This document shows, in pieces, positions 5,695-11,820 of a stretch of 27,670 bases of DNA. Both the position numbers and the translations under genes were made by a program. Below the pieces are notes generated by a model. It was not told where the DNA came from, searched no databases, and saw nothing but the letters and a program-made list of their open reading frames with translations. The DNA is from a virus, in the IMG/VR virus record IMGVR_UViG_3300037248_000299, positions 1 to 27,670 of that record; one strand, given 5' to 3'. Every line of letters starts with the position of its first letter. The stretch's first letter is position 1.

Positions 5695-5898
5695 TTAAGG
5701 CTCGCCGACAGTGTAGTCTCCACTTGGAGCCGTTATTGTAAAGGACTTTGGACATAAAATATTTACTGTTAAATAAGTTGGTTTGCCAAGCTCGCGGAGC
5801 TTTTCTGGAGATTGCCATGTTAGAAAGTACGGATAGAAGTGTCGTTCTGAGCGAGTTCTTCTCTCGTCTTGCTTGTTCTTGGCTTCTTCTTCGGTCAT
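5695..5898 (-). CDS. Small hypothetical protein
   Basis: 67 residues from ATG at 5898, preceded by AAGGAAAACCCAACT and overlapping the upstream stop by ATGA. The first 20 residues are highly charged (MTEEEAKNKQDERRTRSERH), followed by a Tyr/Phe-rich middle (FYPYFLTWQS) and a beta-like end (YLTVNILCP, FTITAPSGDY). Family not recognised. It is the last gene before the promoter of the PEP-CTERM gene, so the cluster transcript may run through into that gene too. Confidence 0.65.
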   Translation of the reverse strand: MTEEEAKNKQDERRTRSERHFYPYFLTWQSPEKLRELGKPTYLTVNILCPKSFTITAPSGDYTVGEP

Positions 5899-6167
5899 AG
5901 TTGGGTTTTCCTTCTTTGAGACCAGCGGGCTTTAGCGGCGCTAGAAGCTATGCTGGAGCGCGTGTTAGTGTTAAGTACTTGAGCGCGCTTAGTTCCGCCG
6001 GCTTGGCCGCGGGAGACGACGGACTGGTGGAGCTTGGCTTGTTTAGCGAGTTCGCGCTCGTGAGTTCCGTCGAATCTAGCTGGACAGAGATAGCTTAGCG
6101 CAGAGTCGTCCCAGAAGAGCTCTAATGAGCAGATGGGACAAAGCTGAGCGGATTCTAACTTGCTCAT
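5895..6167 (-). CDS. Zinc-ribbon protein with GGxxRA...IAxxAAxARW tail
   Basis: 90 residues from ATG at 6167, after AAAAGGAGTTTAAAG. Residues 10-13 are CPIC and another Cys lies at 28 (LCPARFDG). The C-terminal half (GQAGGTKRAQVLN, SSIASSAAKARWSQRRK) resembles a short motif common in plasmid and phage proteins, GG..RA......R..IA..AA..RW, which is usually found at basic, probably DNA-contacting tails. Zinc binding is likely but the ligand set looks incomplete (three cysteines plus nearby His). Function unknown. A copy of TTAAGTACTTGA lies inside the frame (5971-5982); see the central dyads. Confidence 0.65.
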   Translation of the reverse strand: MSKLESAQLCPICSLELFWDDSALSYLCPARFDGTHERELAKQAKLHQSVVSRGQAGGTKRAQVLNTNTRSSIASSAAKARWSQRRKTQL

Positions 6168-6169
6168 CT

Positions 6170-6412
6170 TTAAACTCCTTTTGAATTCTTACGCTTCGGG
6201 AACTTAACGATCTTATCTGTTTCGTAGTTAGTTAAGTGTCTATAGCGTTTTGATATTCGAGGCCAATTTGCTTGTTGTCCGCGTACACTTTCGACCATAG
6301 CCATGATCCTGACGGCGTTTTGGCGAACGACGCTTAGTTTGAAGTTAAGCTGGTAGAGTTCGCGGCCGATCGCGAATAGGGCGTTGTAGTCAGTACCGTT
6401 GAAGCTACTCAT
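6170..6412 (-). CDS. Small hypothetical helical protein
   Basis: 80 residues from ATG at 6412, after AAAAGGTTTAGCT. Residues 8-45 are mainly helical (LFAIGRELYQLNFKLSVVRQ, then IMAMVESVR), with a basic C-terminus (VKFPKRKNSKGV). No family recognised. The AAGGAG site for the following gene lies in the last codons, which is typical of this cluster. Confidence 0.65.
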   Translation of the reverse strand: MSSFNGTDYNALFAIGRELYQLNFKLSVVRQNAVRIMAMVESVRGQQANWPRISKRYRHLTNYETDKIVKFPKRKNSKGV

Positions 6413-6414
6413 AG

Positions 6415-7146
6415 CTAAACCTTTTGCTTGAAGGTGATTGTTAGTAGGAAAGTTAGAGCTATTAGGAAGATTGCGATTGAGCTTGGCTCGGGTGTGCTTG
6501 AGTTTGGGCTTGAGCTTGGTGTGACTGGTGTTTCAAACGAGATTAGCTCGCTTGATGGGGCTTGGCTGAATAGCTCGTTGTTAGATGAGCTATTCTGAGA
6601 GCTATTTTGTAAGCTATTATTTTGATTGTTATTATTGTTTGCTAGCTCGTTGCCGAGACCGAGACTATTTAAGCCGCTACTTAAGTCACCTTCGCCGAAG
6701 TCGCTTGGGCTTTCGCCTTCGCTTTCTGGTAGATTTTCGGCGCTCCAATTTTGGCCGTAGGGCGGTGTGTTCCAGGCTGGAAAAGGGCTTATTCTTTCGT
6801 AGAAGATGTTGCCACATACTACTGGCACGCCTATGGCGTTGCCGAGGCCGTCGGTGCATTCTGAGACTAGACGCGAAGCTGAACTTGGCCAGTCGTTTAC
6901 GTCTACCAGCACGTTAGTAGCTACGCGGGCTTTGCCGTAAACCATTGCGTTTACGAGTTCGCCTTGCTGGAAGAAGCGAAGCCGGCAGAAGCCGTTTGTT
7001 TCGATCCGAGCAAAGACGGAGTAGGGTAGATATGGTCTGGCGCTTGGATACAGTAGTCTTAGAGCCTTTTCGTTTGTTCCGCGATAAGGATCGGCGCCAG
7101 GATGCTGGTAGATAAAAGCCGGCGGTGTATTAGCAGCCATTAACAT
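6415..7146 (-). CDS. PEP-CTERM-like protein without visible signal peptide
   Basis: 243 residues. ATG at 7146; the alternative ATG (M3) at 7140 changes little. Residues 1-130 look like one compact domain (IYQHPGADPYRG near the start; AMVYGKARVATNVLV; VVCGN) with a few conserved-looking cysteines. A long Ser/Asn-rich low-complexity linker follows (about 140-215). The end is PEPSS at 219-223, a hydrophobic helix at 224-239 and FKQKV, which fits a PEP-CTERM-type sorting tail. There is no Sec or Tat signal, unlike classical exosortase substrates, so the tail could instead act as a plain tail anchor. The linker and tail layout suggests surface or membrane display. Homology was judged by eye only. 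Confidence 0.7.
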   Translation of the reverse strand: MLMAANTPPAFIYQHPGADPYRGTNEKALRLLYPSARPYLPYSVFARIETNGFCRLRFFQQGELVNAMVYGKARVATNVLVDVNDWPSSASRLVSECTDGLGNAIGVPVVCGNIFYERISPFPAWNTPPYGQNWSAENLPESEGESPSDFGEGDLSSGLNSLGLGNELANNNNNQNNSLQNSSQNSSSNNELFSQAPSSELISFETPVTPSSSPNSSTPEPSSIAIFLIALTFLLTITFKQKV

Positions 7147-7148
7147 CG

Positions 7149-7631
7149 TTAAGACTCCTTATCTTCGCGTTCGTAAAAGTAATTATCGAAGCGATCGTCC
7201 AAAATATTGTCCAAAATATCTAGGTCAGCCTGTAATAATGAATGACGATTGCATTCGTCTGGATCATTACGGCAAGCTTGAACGTATTCTTCAGCCTTGT
7301 ATTTGGTATTGAAAATTAAGTGCTGGTTGTTGTTACTGTCGCCTAATCCTAAGTCGTTGAGATAAGCATGCTGATTGTCTATTATAATGAAGTCTTGGTT
7401 TATTATTTCGCACTTTTTAATACAAGCGGAGTTGATTACCATTTCGTAGACAAACGAGCTTTTACCTAAGCAGTAGGCTTCATAATATACTTGTCCTTCG
7501 ACTATGTCATCGACAGACGTGATAGCCCACTTACGAAAGGTCTTGTAGCGATCGTTCTGATGTATGTTTGACATTAACTTGCTCCGATACTGGTAAATTA
7601 GCTCCGGCGGTTGGGCTGAGGCTAGTAGCAT
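7149..7631 (-). CDS. Hypothetical acidic protein; leader-fused N-terminus
   Basis: 160 residues from ATG at 7631 (AAGGGATCAAAGCT in front); an equally good ATG lies at 7574 (CGGAGCAAGTTA in front), giving 141 residues. The first 15 residues (MLLASAQPPELIYQY) resemble the start of the next protein (MLMAANTPPAFIYQH) and the 13-residue leader at 7889-7930. This suggests a duplicated leader joined to an older gene that started at 7574. The body is Asp/Asn/Tyr-rich, with a cysteine cluster (SACIKKCE) and an acidic tail (DILDNILDDRFDNYFYERED). No family is recognised. Confidence 0.65.
   Translation of the reverse strand: MLLASAQPPELIYQYRSKLMSNIHQNDRYKTFRKWAITSVDDIVEGQVYYEAYCLGKSSFVYEMVINSACIKKCEIINQDFIIIDNQHAYLNDLGLGDSNNNQHLIFNTKYKAEEYVQACRNDPDECNRHSLLQADLDILDNILDDRFDNYFYEREDKES
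7610..7631. repeat. Leader repeat copy A (22 bp, dispersed)
   Basis: The 22 bases at 7610-7631 match those at 7909-7930 at 21 of 22 positions. On the minus strand both begin ATGCTACTA and encode MLL[AT]SAQ. Both are followed by ATCGGAG, which serves as ribosome-binding site for a downstream ATG, and the second copy has a deletion between the two blocks. Confidence 0.9.
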
Positions 7632-7643
7632 AGCTTTGATCCC

Positions 7644-7892
7644 TTATCTTAGCTTTTCTAAGTCGAAGGGCTTAGAAAATCGCGCGCAGAGTTCGTTGTA
7701 GACTTCTATTTGAAAGATGAAGATTAGATCGTTAATTCGATGATCTTTTATAAAGACAGAACAAGATGACATATTGGTTCCATTTAAGTTGTGGTCTATT
7801 CTAAAGCCCTTGTCGGCTGAACCACAATGAAGCCCTTGTAAGTTATCGTAGAGCTTAGCCAGATCAGTGTGAGATAACTCGTTTAGGTTCAT
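7644..7892 (-). CDS. Small hypothetical protein
   Basis: 82 residues from ATG at 7892, after CGGAGACGAGTC, and overlapping the stop of a 13-codon leader frame (ATGA). It starts with a short helix (LNELSHTDLAKLYDNLQGL), has a Cys/His-containing middle (LHCGSADKGFRIDH), and ends in a hydrophobic strand-helix segment (LIFIFQIEVYNELCARF). No known family. The upstream leader probably couples its translation to that of the preceding gene. Confidence 0.65.
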   Translation of the reverse strand: MNLNELSHTDLAKLYDNLQGLHCGSADKGFRIDHNLNGTNMSSCSVFIKDHRINDLIFIFQIEVYNELCARFSKPFDLEKLR

Positions 7893-7930
7893 GACTCGTC
7901 TCCGATGCGTTGGGCTGAGGTTAGTAGCAT
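7889..7930 (-). CDS. 13-residue leader peptide frame
   Basis: ATG at 7930 with GAGGAATAAACAA in front, product MLLTSAQRIGDES, stop TGA overlapping the next ATG. The start codon has a better ribosome-binding site than many longer genes here. Its first 22 bases are the dispersed leader repeat. It may act as a coupling device rather than make a functional peptide. Confidence 0.4.
   Translation of the reverse strand: MLLTSAQRIGDES
7909..7930. repeat. Leader repeat copy B (22 bp, dispersed)
   Basis: Second copy of the 22-bp element at 7610-7631, with one mismatch. Here the reading frame is closed after 13 codons instead of being fused to the following gene. Confidence 0.9.
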
Positions 7931-7934
7931 TTGT

Positions 7935-8135
7935 TTATTCCTCTGGTTCGACTTCGTTTATTAGATTAACCAGGCGCCGAATTTTGCGTAGCCCAGTAAG
8001 AAGCCGATCTAGAAGCAGGGCGGCTTCTTCTTTTTCTTCCCATTCTTGTAGAAGCTTAGTACGGCGCTCGTTAGCGAGCTTAGTGTAGCCGTCAATTATG
8101 TTGAGGAAGTTCATCTCGTTATCTTTGTCTGACAT
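7935..8135 (-). CDS. Small acidic coiled-coil-like protein
   Basis: 66 residues from ATG at 8135, which follows GGAGGCTTAACT. A longer version of the frame to 8255 would cover the membrane micropeptide gene in another frame and is rejected. The protein is almost all helix, with strong heptad-like Leu spacing (TKLANERRTKLLQEWEEK, then LLLDRLLTGLRKIRRLVNLI) and an acidic end (EVEPEE). A dimeric coiled coil is plausible. No family recognised. Confidence 0.7.
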   Translation of the reverse strand: MSDKDNEMNFLNIIDGYTKLANERRTKLLQEWEEKEEAALLLDRLLTGLRKIRRLVNLINEVEPEE

Positions 8136-8149
8136 AGTTAAGCCTCCGG

Positions 8150-8242
8150 TCAAGCTAGGATTGCGATTAGGAGAACGAAGATGGCTGAGAAGCCCAGATA
8201 GAGGAAGAGGAACGTAATGAGCTCGCGTAAGAGGATTTTCAT
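8150..8242 (-). CDS. Single-helix membrane micropeptide (30 residues)
   Basis: ATG at 8242, TGA at 8150-8152. The product starts MKILLRELITFLFLY and continues with a hydrophobic helix to the end (residues 9-30, rich in Leu, Ile and Phe), with two basic residues only at the N-terminus. It starts three bases after the stop of the upstream gene and ends 14 bases before the next ATG, exactly filling the gap. This is a good one-pass inner-membrane peptide. The ribosome-binding site is weak (GTGAG), so coupling is likely. Function unknown; compare the 22-residue micropeptide at 3227-3295. Confidence 0.6.
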   Translation of the reverse strand: MKILLRELITFLFLYLGFSAIFVLLIAILA

Positions 8243-8244
8243 AG

Positions 8245-8487
8245 TCAAGTCTCACTGCTGTTCGGTGGAGATTCTTTTTCTTCTCCGTAGAAGTTTGCTA
8301 TAATTTTTTGTGCTGCTCTAATTTCTTTGTCTGTTTGATCTTGATTTAGTATGTTTCGTAGTAGCTTTAGGGTATCTCTGTTTAAGAAGATGGTGTCTGT
8401 GTCTCCTGTGCTCTCTAATATGCTTTGAATTACATTTAGTTTGGCTTCGTAGAGGCCGCAGAGGTAAATTGGATCGTCGCGAAACAT
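8245..8487 (-). CDS. Small hypothetical helical protein
   Basis: 80 residues from ATG at 8487, after AAGGAGCCTTCATC, an excellent ribosome-binding site. It is mainly helical (LYEAKLNVIQSILEST, TLKLLRNILNQD, EIRAAQKIIANFYG), with an unstructured Ser/Glu/Pro tail. No family recognised. The Arg/His-rich frame on the same strand over 8318-8509 is an out-of-frame shadow. Confidence 0.7.
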   Translation of the reverse strand: MFRDDPIYLCGLYEAKLNVIQSILESTGDTDTIFLNRDTLKLLRNILNQDQTDKEIRAAQKIIANFYGEEKESPPNSSET

Positions 8488-8536
8488 GATGAAGGCTCCT
8501 TTCTGGCAAGTCGCTAGCTAGCTAAGCTCCTTCTGC

Positions 8537-9427
8537 TTAGAGCGGCCGGCGGCACGTTGGGCAGACTTTGATTTCGTCTTCTTTGTTGAAGCGTTTTCTT
8601 ACGCTGCTGTGTACGCTTAGGGGTTTGTCTTGGGCTAGTCTTTGAGCTATCTTGGTCCAAGTCTGACTGCGGTCTGAATATATATAGTCGTAATCGAGGC
8701 GGGCTTCCATGTTCGTGTCTGGCGCGCTTAGTATTGTCTCTAGGATTGGTTCGTTATCTAGCGCGGCTAGGTTTCTGACGATAATCGGGTCGGTGCTCCA
8801 GGAGCCGGCGGTTCGGTCTTCGGTTAGATATAGCTGCTCGGTTATGTTGTAAGTGAAGAGACTTGGTTTGCTAAGATGCTGAATAGCTATGTTGCGGTAG
8901 AATATCTTGTAGCTTGGTCCGCCGTGTATCTCTAGGCCGTCTGTCTTGACGATTGGTACTCGGTTTTCTAACAGGAACTCGTTGCGGGCTTTGTGAGCTC
9001 CTTCGATCTTAGTTCCGCTTACGATTACGCGCGTTATGCCCGCTGTTGGCTCAGGCTTTCGTGTTGATTCGCAAATAAAGGTACCTGGCTCGTCTTTGGC
9101 GTTGGACCATAGCTCGCGATAGACCATCCAGGGTTCCCAATGTTTGCCAAGTTCGGTCGTGAAGCCTAGCTGGGTTCGATCGTATTTGCCGCATAAGCTG
9201 ATGATGCCGAACTCTTTGTTGCGGATATTTACGCTCTCGCAAGAAAAGGTAAATTCAGCTAGGCCACTTTGGAGGGTTATTGTTTCGTTCCAGCGGCTTA
9301 AACAAGCTATGGCGTACTTGAGGCCGGTTCCGAAGAAGCCGATCGCGCTGGCGTTTTCCTTTACGTTGACGCCAATTAGCATCGCTAGTCTGGGGTCTAT
9401 TTCGCCGTCGTTCTCGAAGATAATCAT
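8537..9427 (-). CDS. GHKL-type ATPase-like protein with C-terminal CxxC
   Basis: 296 residues from ATG at 9427, after AAGGAGCTTTCATC. The N-terminus has ENDGEID (5-11) and IGFFGTGLKYAIACL (29-43), which resemble the glycine-rich nucleotide-binding loop of GHKL ATPases (GyrB/Hsp90/MutL/histidine kinase fold). LGKHWEPWMVYRELWSNAKDE at 93-113 resembles the acidic helix with Asn that holds Mg-ATP in that fold, in a circularly different order. I recall a phage and plasmid family with the phrase G.FG.GLKYA and annotated as ATP-binding. The end (CPTCRRPL, 289-296) is a lone CxxC, possibly half of a shared zinc site. Its target is unknown. Confidence 0.6.
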   Translation of the reverse strand: MIIFENDGEIDPRLAMLIGVNVKENASAIGFFGTGLKYAIACLSRWNETITLQSGLAEFTFSCESVNIRNKEFGIISLCGKYDRTQLGFTTELGKHWEPWMVYRELWSNAKDEPGTFICESTRKPEPTAGITRVIVSGTKIEGAHKARNEFLLENRVPIVKTDGLEIHGGPSYKIFYRNIAIQHLSKPSLFTYNITEQLYLTEDRTAGSWSTDPIIVRNLAALDNEPILETILSAPDTNMEARLDYDYIYSDRSQTWTKIAQRLAQDKPLSVHSSVRKRFNKEDEIKVCPTCRRPL

Positions 9428-9451
9428 GATGAAAGCTCCTTAGTTGCTTGG

Positions 9452-9709
9452 CTAGAGGTCGATTTCTAGTTCTTTGGCTTTGCTTTTAGCTTGGCGTGGC
9501 GTGCGTAGAGCTGAAGTTGGTTGGCTTAGTTTTGTTTCGTCTTGATTAGTTTCGTCTCGCGTTGTTGAGTTTCGTCTTGTTAGCTGATCTAGATAGAGAT
9601 CGCGTTCGAGTTCGGCGCGGTTGCGCTGGTCGTACATGGCTGAGAAGAGCGAGATTAAGGGCTCGACTTGCTGACTAGCTACGTAGGTTCTGATTAGATC
9701 TTCGTTCAT
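9452..9709 (-). CDS. Small hypothetical protein with Thr/Gln-rich linker
   Basis: 85 residues from ATG at 9709 (MNEDLIRTYVASQQ). A longer frame to 9793 would lie inside the preceding gene and lacks a ribosome-binding site. Residues 1-40 are helical; 41-75 are a low-complexity Thr/Arg/Asp/Gln region (RRNSTTRDETNQDETK); the end is basic then acidic (KSKAKELEIDL). No family. The start region (ATGAACGAAGATCTA) is duplicated at 9938-9952, where it makes only a nine-residue leader. Confidence 0.6.
   Translation of the reverse strand: MNEDLIRTYVASQQVEPLISLFSAMYDQRNRAELERDLYLDQLTRRNSTTRDETNQDETKLSQPTSALRTPRQAKSKAKELEIDL
9695..9709. repeat. Start-region repeat, copy A
   Basis: Plus-strand TAGATCTTCGTTCAT at 9695-9709 recurs exactly at 9938-9952, and the flanking 20 bases are also similar (ending CTTTTTTA...AAAG in both). 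Each copy places ATGAACGAAGATCTA at the start of a frame. Confidence 0.85.
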
Positions 9710-9725
9710 GAGCGAGCTTTCTTTT

Positions 9726-9926
9726 TTAGAAAGTGCAGCGGGTATTATCCAACTTTCCATTGCAAGCTGCGGCGTGCATGATGCAAGCACCAAGCTCTAG
9801 AGCTGCTTTCTCGTATGAGAGTCCATCCTTGATTTGCAAGCCGTATGTGACCTTGAACTTGAGGGTTTTGCGATTCTGTTCAAGTTTTATCGGAAACGCG
9901 AAGTTGTCGGCTTGAAAGCAGATCAT
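9726..9926 (-). CDS. Conserved small phage protein of unknown function
   Basis: 66 residues from ATG at 9926. AAGGAGATCACT in front is a perfect Shine-Dalgarno. The phrase FKVTYGLQIKDGLSYEKAALELGACIMHAAACNGKL looks like a conserved orphan family in phages (VTYG...GLsy.eAa.elG.c.MHa.ac.GkL), known to me only as hypothetical. It has three cysteines in the second half; zinc or disulphide use is open. A nine-residue leader frame ends at its ATG. Confidence 0.75.
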   Translation of the reverse strand: MICFQADNFAFPIKLEQNRKTLKFKVTYGLQIKDGLSYEKAALELGACIMHAAACNGKLDNTRCTF

Positions 9927-9952
9927 AGTGATCTCCTTAGATCTTCGTTCAT
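9923..9952 (-). CDS. Nine-residue leader frame, duplicated gene start
   Basis: ATG at 9952 after AAAAAAGGAGTCTAGCTT, product MNEDLRRSL, stop TGA overlapping the next ATG. Its first codons repeat those of the gene at 9452-9709. It is probably a duplicated gene start that now serves as a short leader. Confidence 0.35.
   Translation of the reverse strand: MNEDLRRSL
9938..9952. repeat. Start-region repeat, copy B
   Basis: Exact second copy of the 15 bases at 9695-9709, located in front of the 9726-9926 gene. Confidence 0.85.
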
Positions 9953-9993
9953 AAGCTAGACTCCTTTTTTAAAGCTCGCGCTTTGGCGTAGAG

Positions 9994-10040
9994 TTAAGAA
10001 GTCTGGTTGATATTATGATTCTTGTCTCCAGGCTTCTTAA
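9994..10040. other. Long inverted repeat (13-bp arms) after the DUF932 gene
   Basis: TTAAGAAGTCTGG (9994-10006) pairs with CCAGGCTTCTTAA (10028-10040) with a single mismatch, around a 21-base loop. It sits in the 107-base gap after the DUF932 stop. There is no U-tract on either strand, so an RNA-processing site, attenuator or protein-binding site fits better than an intrinsic terminator. Confidence 0.75.
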
Positions 10041-10058
10041 TCTAAGTCAATGCTCTAG

Positions 10059-11204
10059 TTAGAGGCTGATTAGCTCAGCTTTGTTCGGAACGAGCTTAGC
10101 TAGTATTGCGCCTGCTTCGCGTTCGATTTTAACTCTAGCGTCGATGTAGACTAGCTCGCGCGCGTAAGCTGTGGCGCCGACGATGGCGTCCCAGACTGTT
10201 TCGATGGGCTTTCCTTCTTCGAGCATGTGCGTGCTTTTGATCGCACTTGAGATGCCGAAGCGCGAGCTAAGGAAGCTGTCTACGTCTTCTTTGAGCTTAG
10301 TCCGTTGCGCTTCTCGTATGGCTTCGGTCATCGGGGCTGGCGAGCTGTTTTTGAGCGTCTTTAAGACGGGTTTGACTTCCTCTAGCCAACGGTGCGGGGC
10401 CGCGCTAGTATGTCTGATGCTGATCTCTGAGCTATCTCGCGCGCCCCAAATCATTCGATTGCAACAGACGTAATCGAAAAGGAAAGTTCCGAGGGTTAAG
10501 CGTTTGGCGCCAACTTCGCTGTTGCCGATGTAGAAGCCGCGAGCTAAGCTGGAGCTCTTACCGGCTCGCCGGTCTTGTATTTCGATGCGATTTGTTTCGT
10601 CGGCTAAGAAGACCCACATATCTCTATCGCTTGCGTAGAGAGTTGTGTTTTCTTTTGTTACGCTAGTTAGCTTTTTGCTGAACTCACCCGGTACGCTCCA
10701 GTCGCCGGTTACGCCGTCGCCAAACTCGCTGACGAGAGTTTCGACGATTTCGCTGTCCCAGACTGGGCCGTAGTTGGGGCCGTTTAGAGCGCCGAGCCAA
10801 ACGGATTTGTCTTCTCGCTGGCGGAGTAGAACCGATACCGATTCGGCTGTTCGCGCGTGGTGTAAACCCCAATTGAAGTTGTCTGCGGCGAGAGCACCGG
10901 GCATTTTGCTCCTGACGATATATTCGCCCGGAACGCCACTTAACGAGCTTAGCTGATTATAGCTCCAGTTAGTTAAGCTGGCTGGGTTTCCGTTCGGCCC
11001 CGTTACAGCGATGTCGAATACGTCCGTCGTACTAGGAACGATCGTTAAGTCTCGATTAGCGAGCGTTCGTCGCCGACTATGTTCGCGCTCGTAGTTCTTG
11101 TAAGCGGCGAGAGCGTGTAGACTGGTAAAGCGCTCGTCGGCCGGCCGGGTTGACCACTCGCGGCTGGCTACGGTTAGTGTTGAGCTTGGGCTTGAGCTTG
11201 GCAT
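10059..11204 (-). CDS. DUF932 family protein
   Basis: 381 residues from ATG at 11204, after GGAGAACGCATC. Features of the DUF932 family (plasmid and phage proteins of unknown function) appear in order: REWSTRPADERFTSL (15-29), NWSYNQLSSLSGVPGEYI (79-96), LNGPNYGPVWDSEIVETL (140-157), WSVPGEF (169-175), ASDRDMWVFLADE (191-203), ARGFYIGNSEVGAKRLTLGTFLFDYVCCNRMIWG (221-254). It is the largest protein of the leftward cluster. The family is often found on conjugative plasmids and large phages, where genes for DNA protection or anti-defence also lie, but no activity has been shown that I can name. The N-terminal ten residues are Ser/Pro-rich and probably disordered. Confidence 0.85.
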   Translation of the reverse strand: MPSSSPSSTLTVASREWSTRPADERFTSLHALAAYKNYEREHSRRRTLANRDLTIVPSTTDVFDIAVTGPNGNPASLTNWSYNQLSSLSGVPGEYIVRSKMPGALAADNFNWGLHHARTAESVSVLLRQREDKSVWLGALNGPNYGPVWDSEIVETLVSEFGDGVTGDWSVPGEFSKKLTSVTKENTTLYASDRDMWVFLADETNRIEIQDRRAGKSSSLARGFYIGNSEVGAKRLTLGTFLFDYVCCNRMIWGARDSSEISIRHTSAAPHRWLEEVKPVLKTLKNSSPAPMTEAIREAQRTKLKEDVDSFLSSRFGISSAIKSTHMLEEGKPIETVWDAIVGATAYARELVYIDARVKIEREAGAILAKLVPNKAELISL

Positions 11205-11509
11205 GATGCGTTCTCCGCTAGGGAATTTGAGCTAGTCATGTCGTCTAGTAGAAAATCGTTAGCTAGTATGCGCCAAGCAGCTTCTCTGTAACTTGCACGT
11301 TGCTTTATCTCGTTGGCGCGATAATCGTGTATAATACCTGCTAGGATAGAATTAGTCACTTGGGACGTTTCTTCGAGTATCTGCAAGAATCCGGCCCACA
11401 TGAGTAAGTTATTCTGGGCTGATATTACGTAAAGTTTATGTAATCTTGGATTAGTTATGGTGAAGTCTTCAATCGTGTTGCTGGGTTCGATACTGTGTGA
11501 GCCTGTCAT
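11174..11509 (-). CDS. Hypothetical helical protein with QAQAQA tail
   Basis: 111 residues from ATG at 11509, after CTGGAGTAAAGCATC and overlapping the previous stop (ATGA). The centre (residues 28-90) is helical (LLMWAGFLQILEETSQVTNSILAGII; ASYREAAWRILANDFLL). The last eight residues, AQAQAQAQH-like, come from an AGCTCAAGCCCAAGCTCA direct repeat that also encodes the Ser/Pro-rich start of the overlapping DUF932 gene. No family recognised. The two genes share 31 bases. Confidence 0.65.
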   Translation of the reverse strand: MTGSHSIEPSNTIEDFTITNPRLHKLYVISAQNNLLMWAGFLQILEETSQVTNSILAGIIHDYRANEIKQRASYREAAWRILANDFLLDDMTSSNSLAENASCQAQAQAQH

Positions 11510-11820
11510 GATGCTTTACTCCAGGAGTAGTGAGTTTCAGTGTTCTGTCGTCTAGTTAAGTTCCAACGCTTTTGGCGTTTGGTAAAGAAATCTACGGCGA
11601 TGCTGAAGTCAGCAAAATAAGTTGTGCAGTGACTGTCGTCGTTGAAACTGATCATTACTTCTGCTGAACTAGCTTCCGGTATTGAATAGCCTTCTGGGGC
11701 TTTTCCCGTTGCTTGTATGGCTAGAAAGCGCACGCCGATTTTGTTTTGGCGTGTTATGATACCGCGTAGGTTTTTACTGTGCGATATTATTTTGCCGTCG
11801 CGTTTGATTTCTATTGTCAT
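11506..11820 (-). CDS. Conserved small phage protein (NLRGI type)
   Basis: 104 residues from ATG at 11820 (MTIEIKRDGKIISHSKNLRGI), chosen over a longer frame to 11904 because AAAAAAGGATCAGCATC lies in front and the ATGA overlaps the upstream stop. The pattern is beta-rich with a SKNLRGI loop near residue 15-20, two central strands (VRFLAIQATG; AEVMISFNDDSHCTTYF), then a helix (FSIAVDFFTKRQKRW). I know similar small phage proteins (NLRGI... F.DG... F.sF.v...f) only as hypothetical. Function unknown. Confidence 0.7.
   Translation of the reverse strand: MTIEIKRDGKIISHSKNLRGIITRQNKIGVRFLAIQATGKAPEGYSIPEASSAEVMISFNDDSHCTTYFADFSIAVDFFTKRQKRWNLTRRQNTETHYSWSKAS

Noticed and set aside
8136-8255. N-terminal extension of the 7935-8135 gene
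   Set aside because: It covers the membrane micropeptide in another frame; GGAGG stands directly before ATG 8135.
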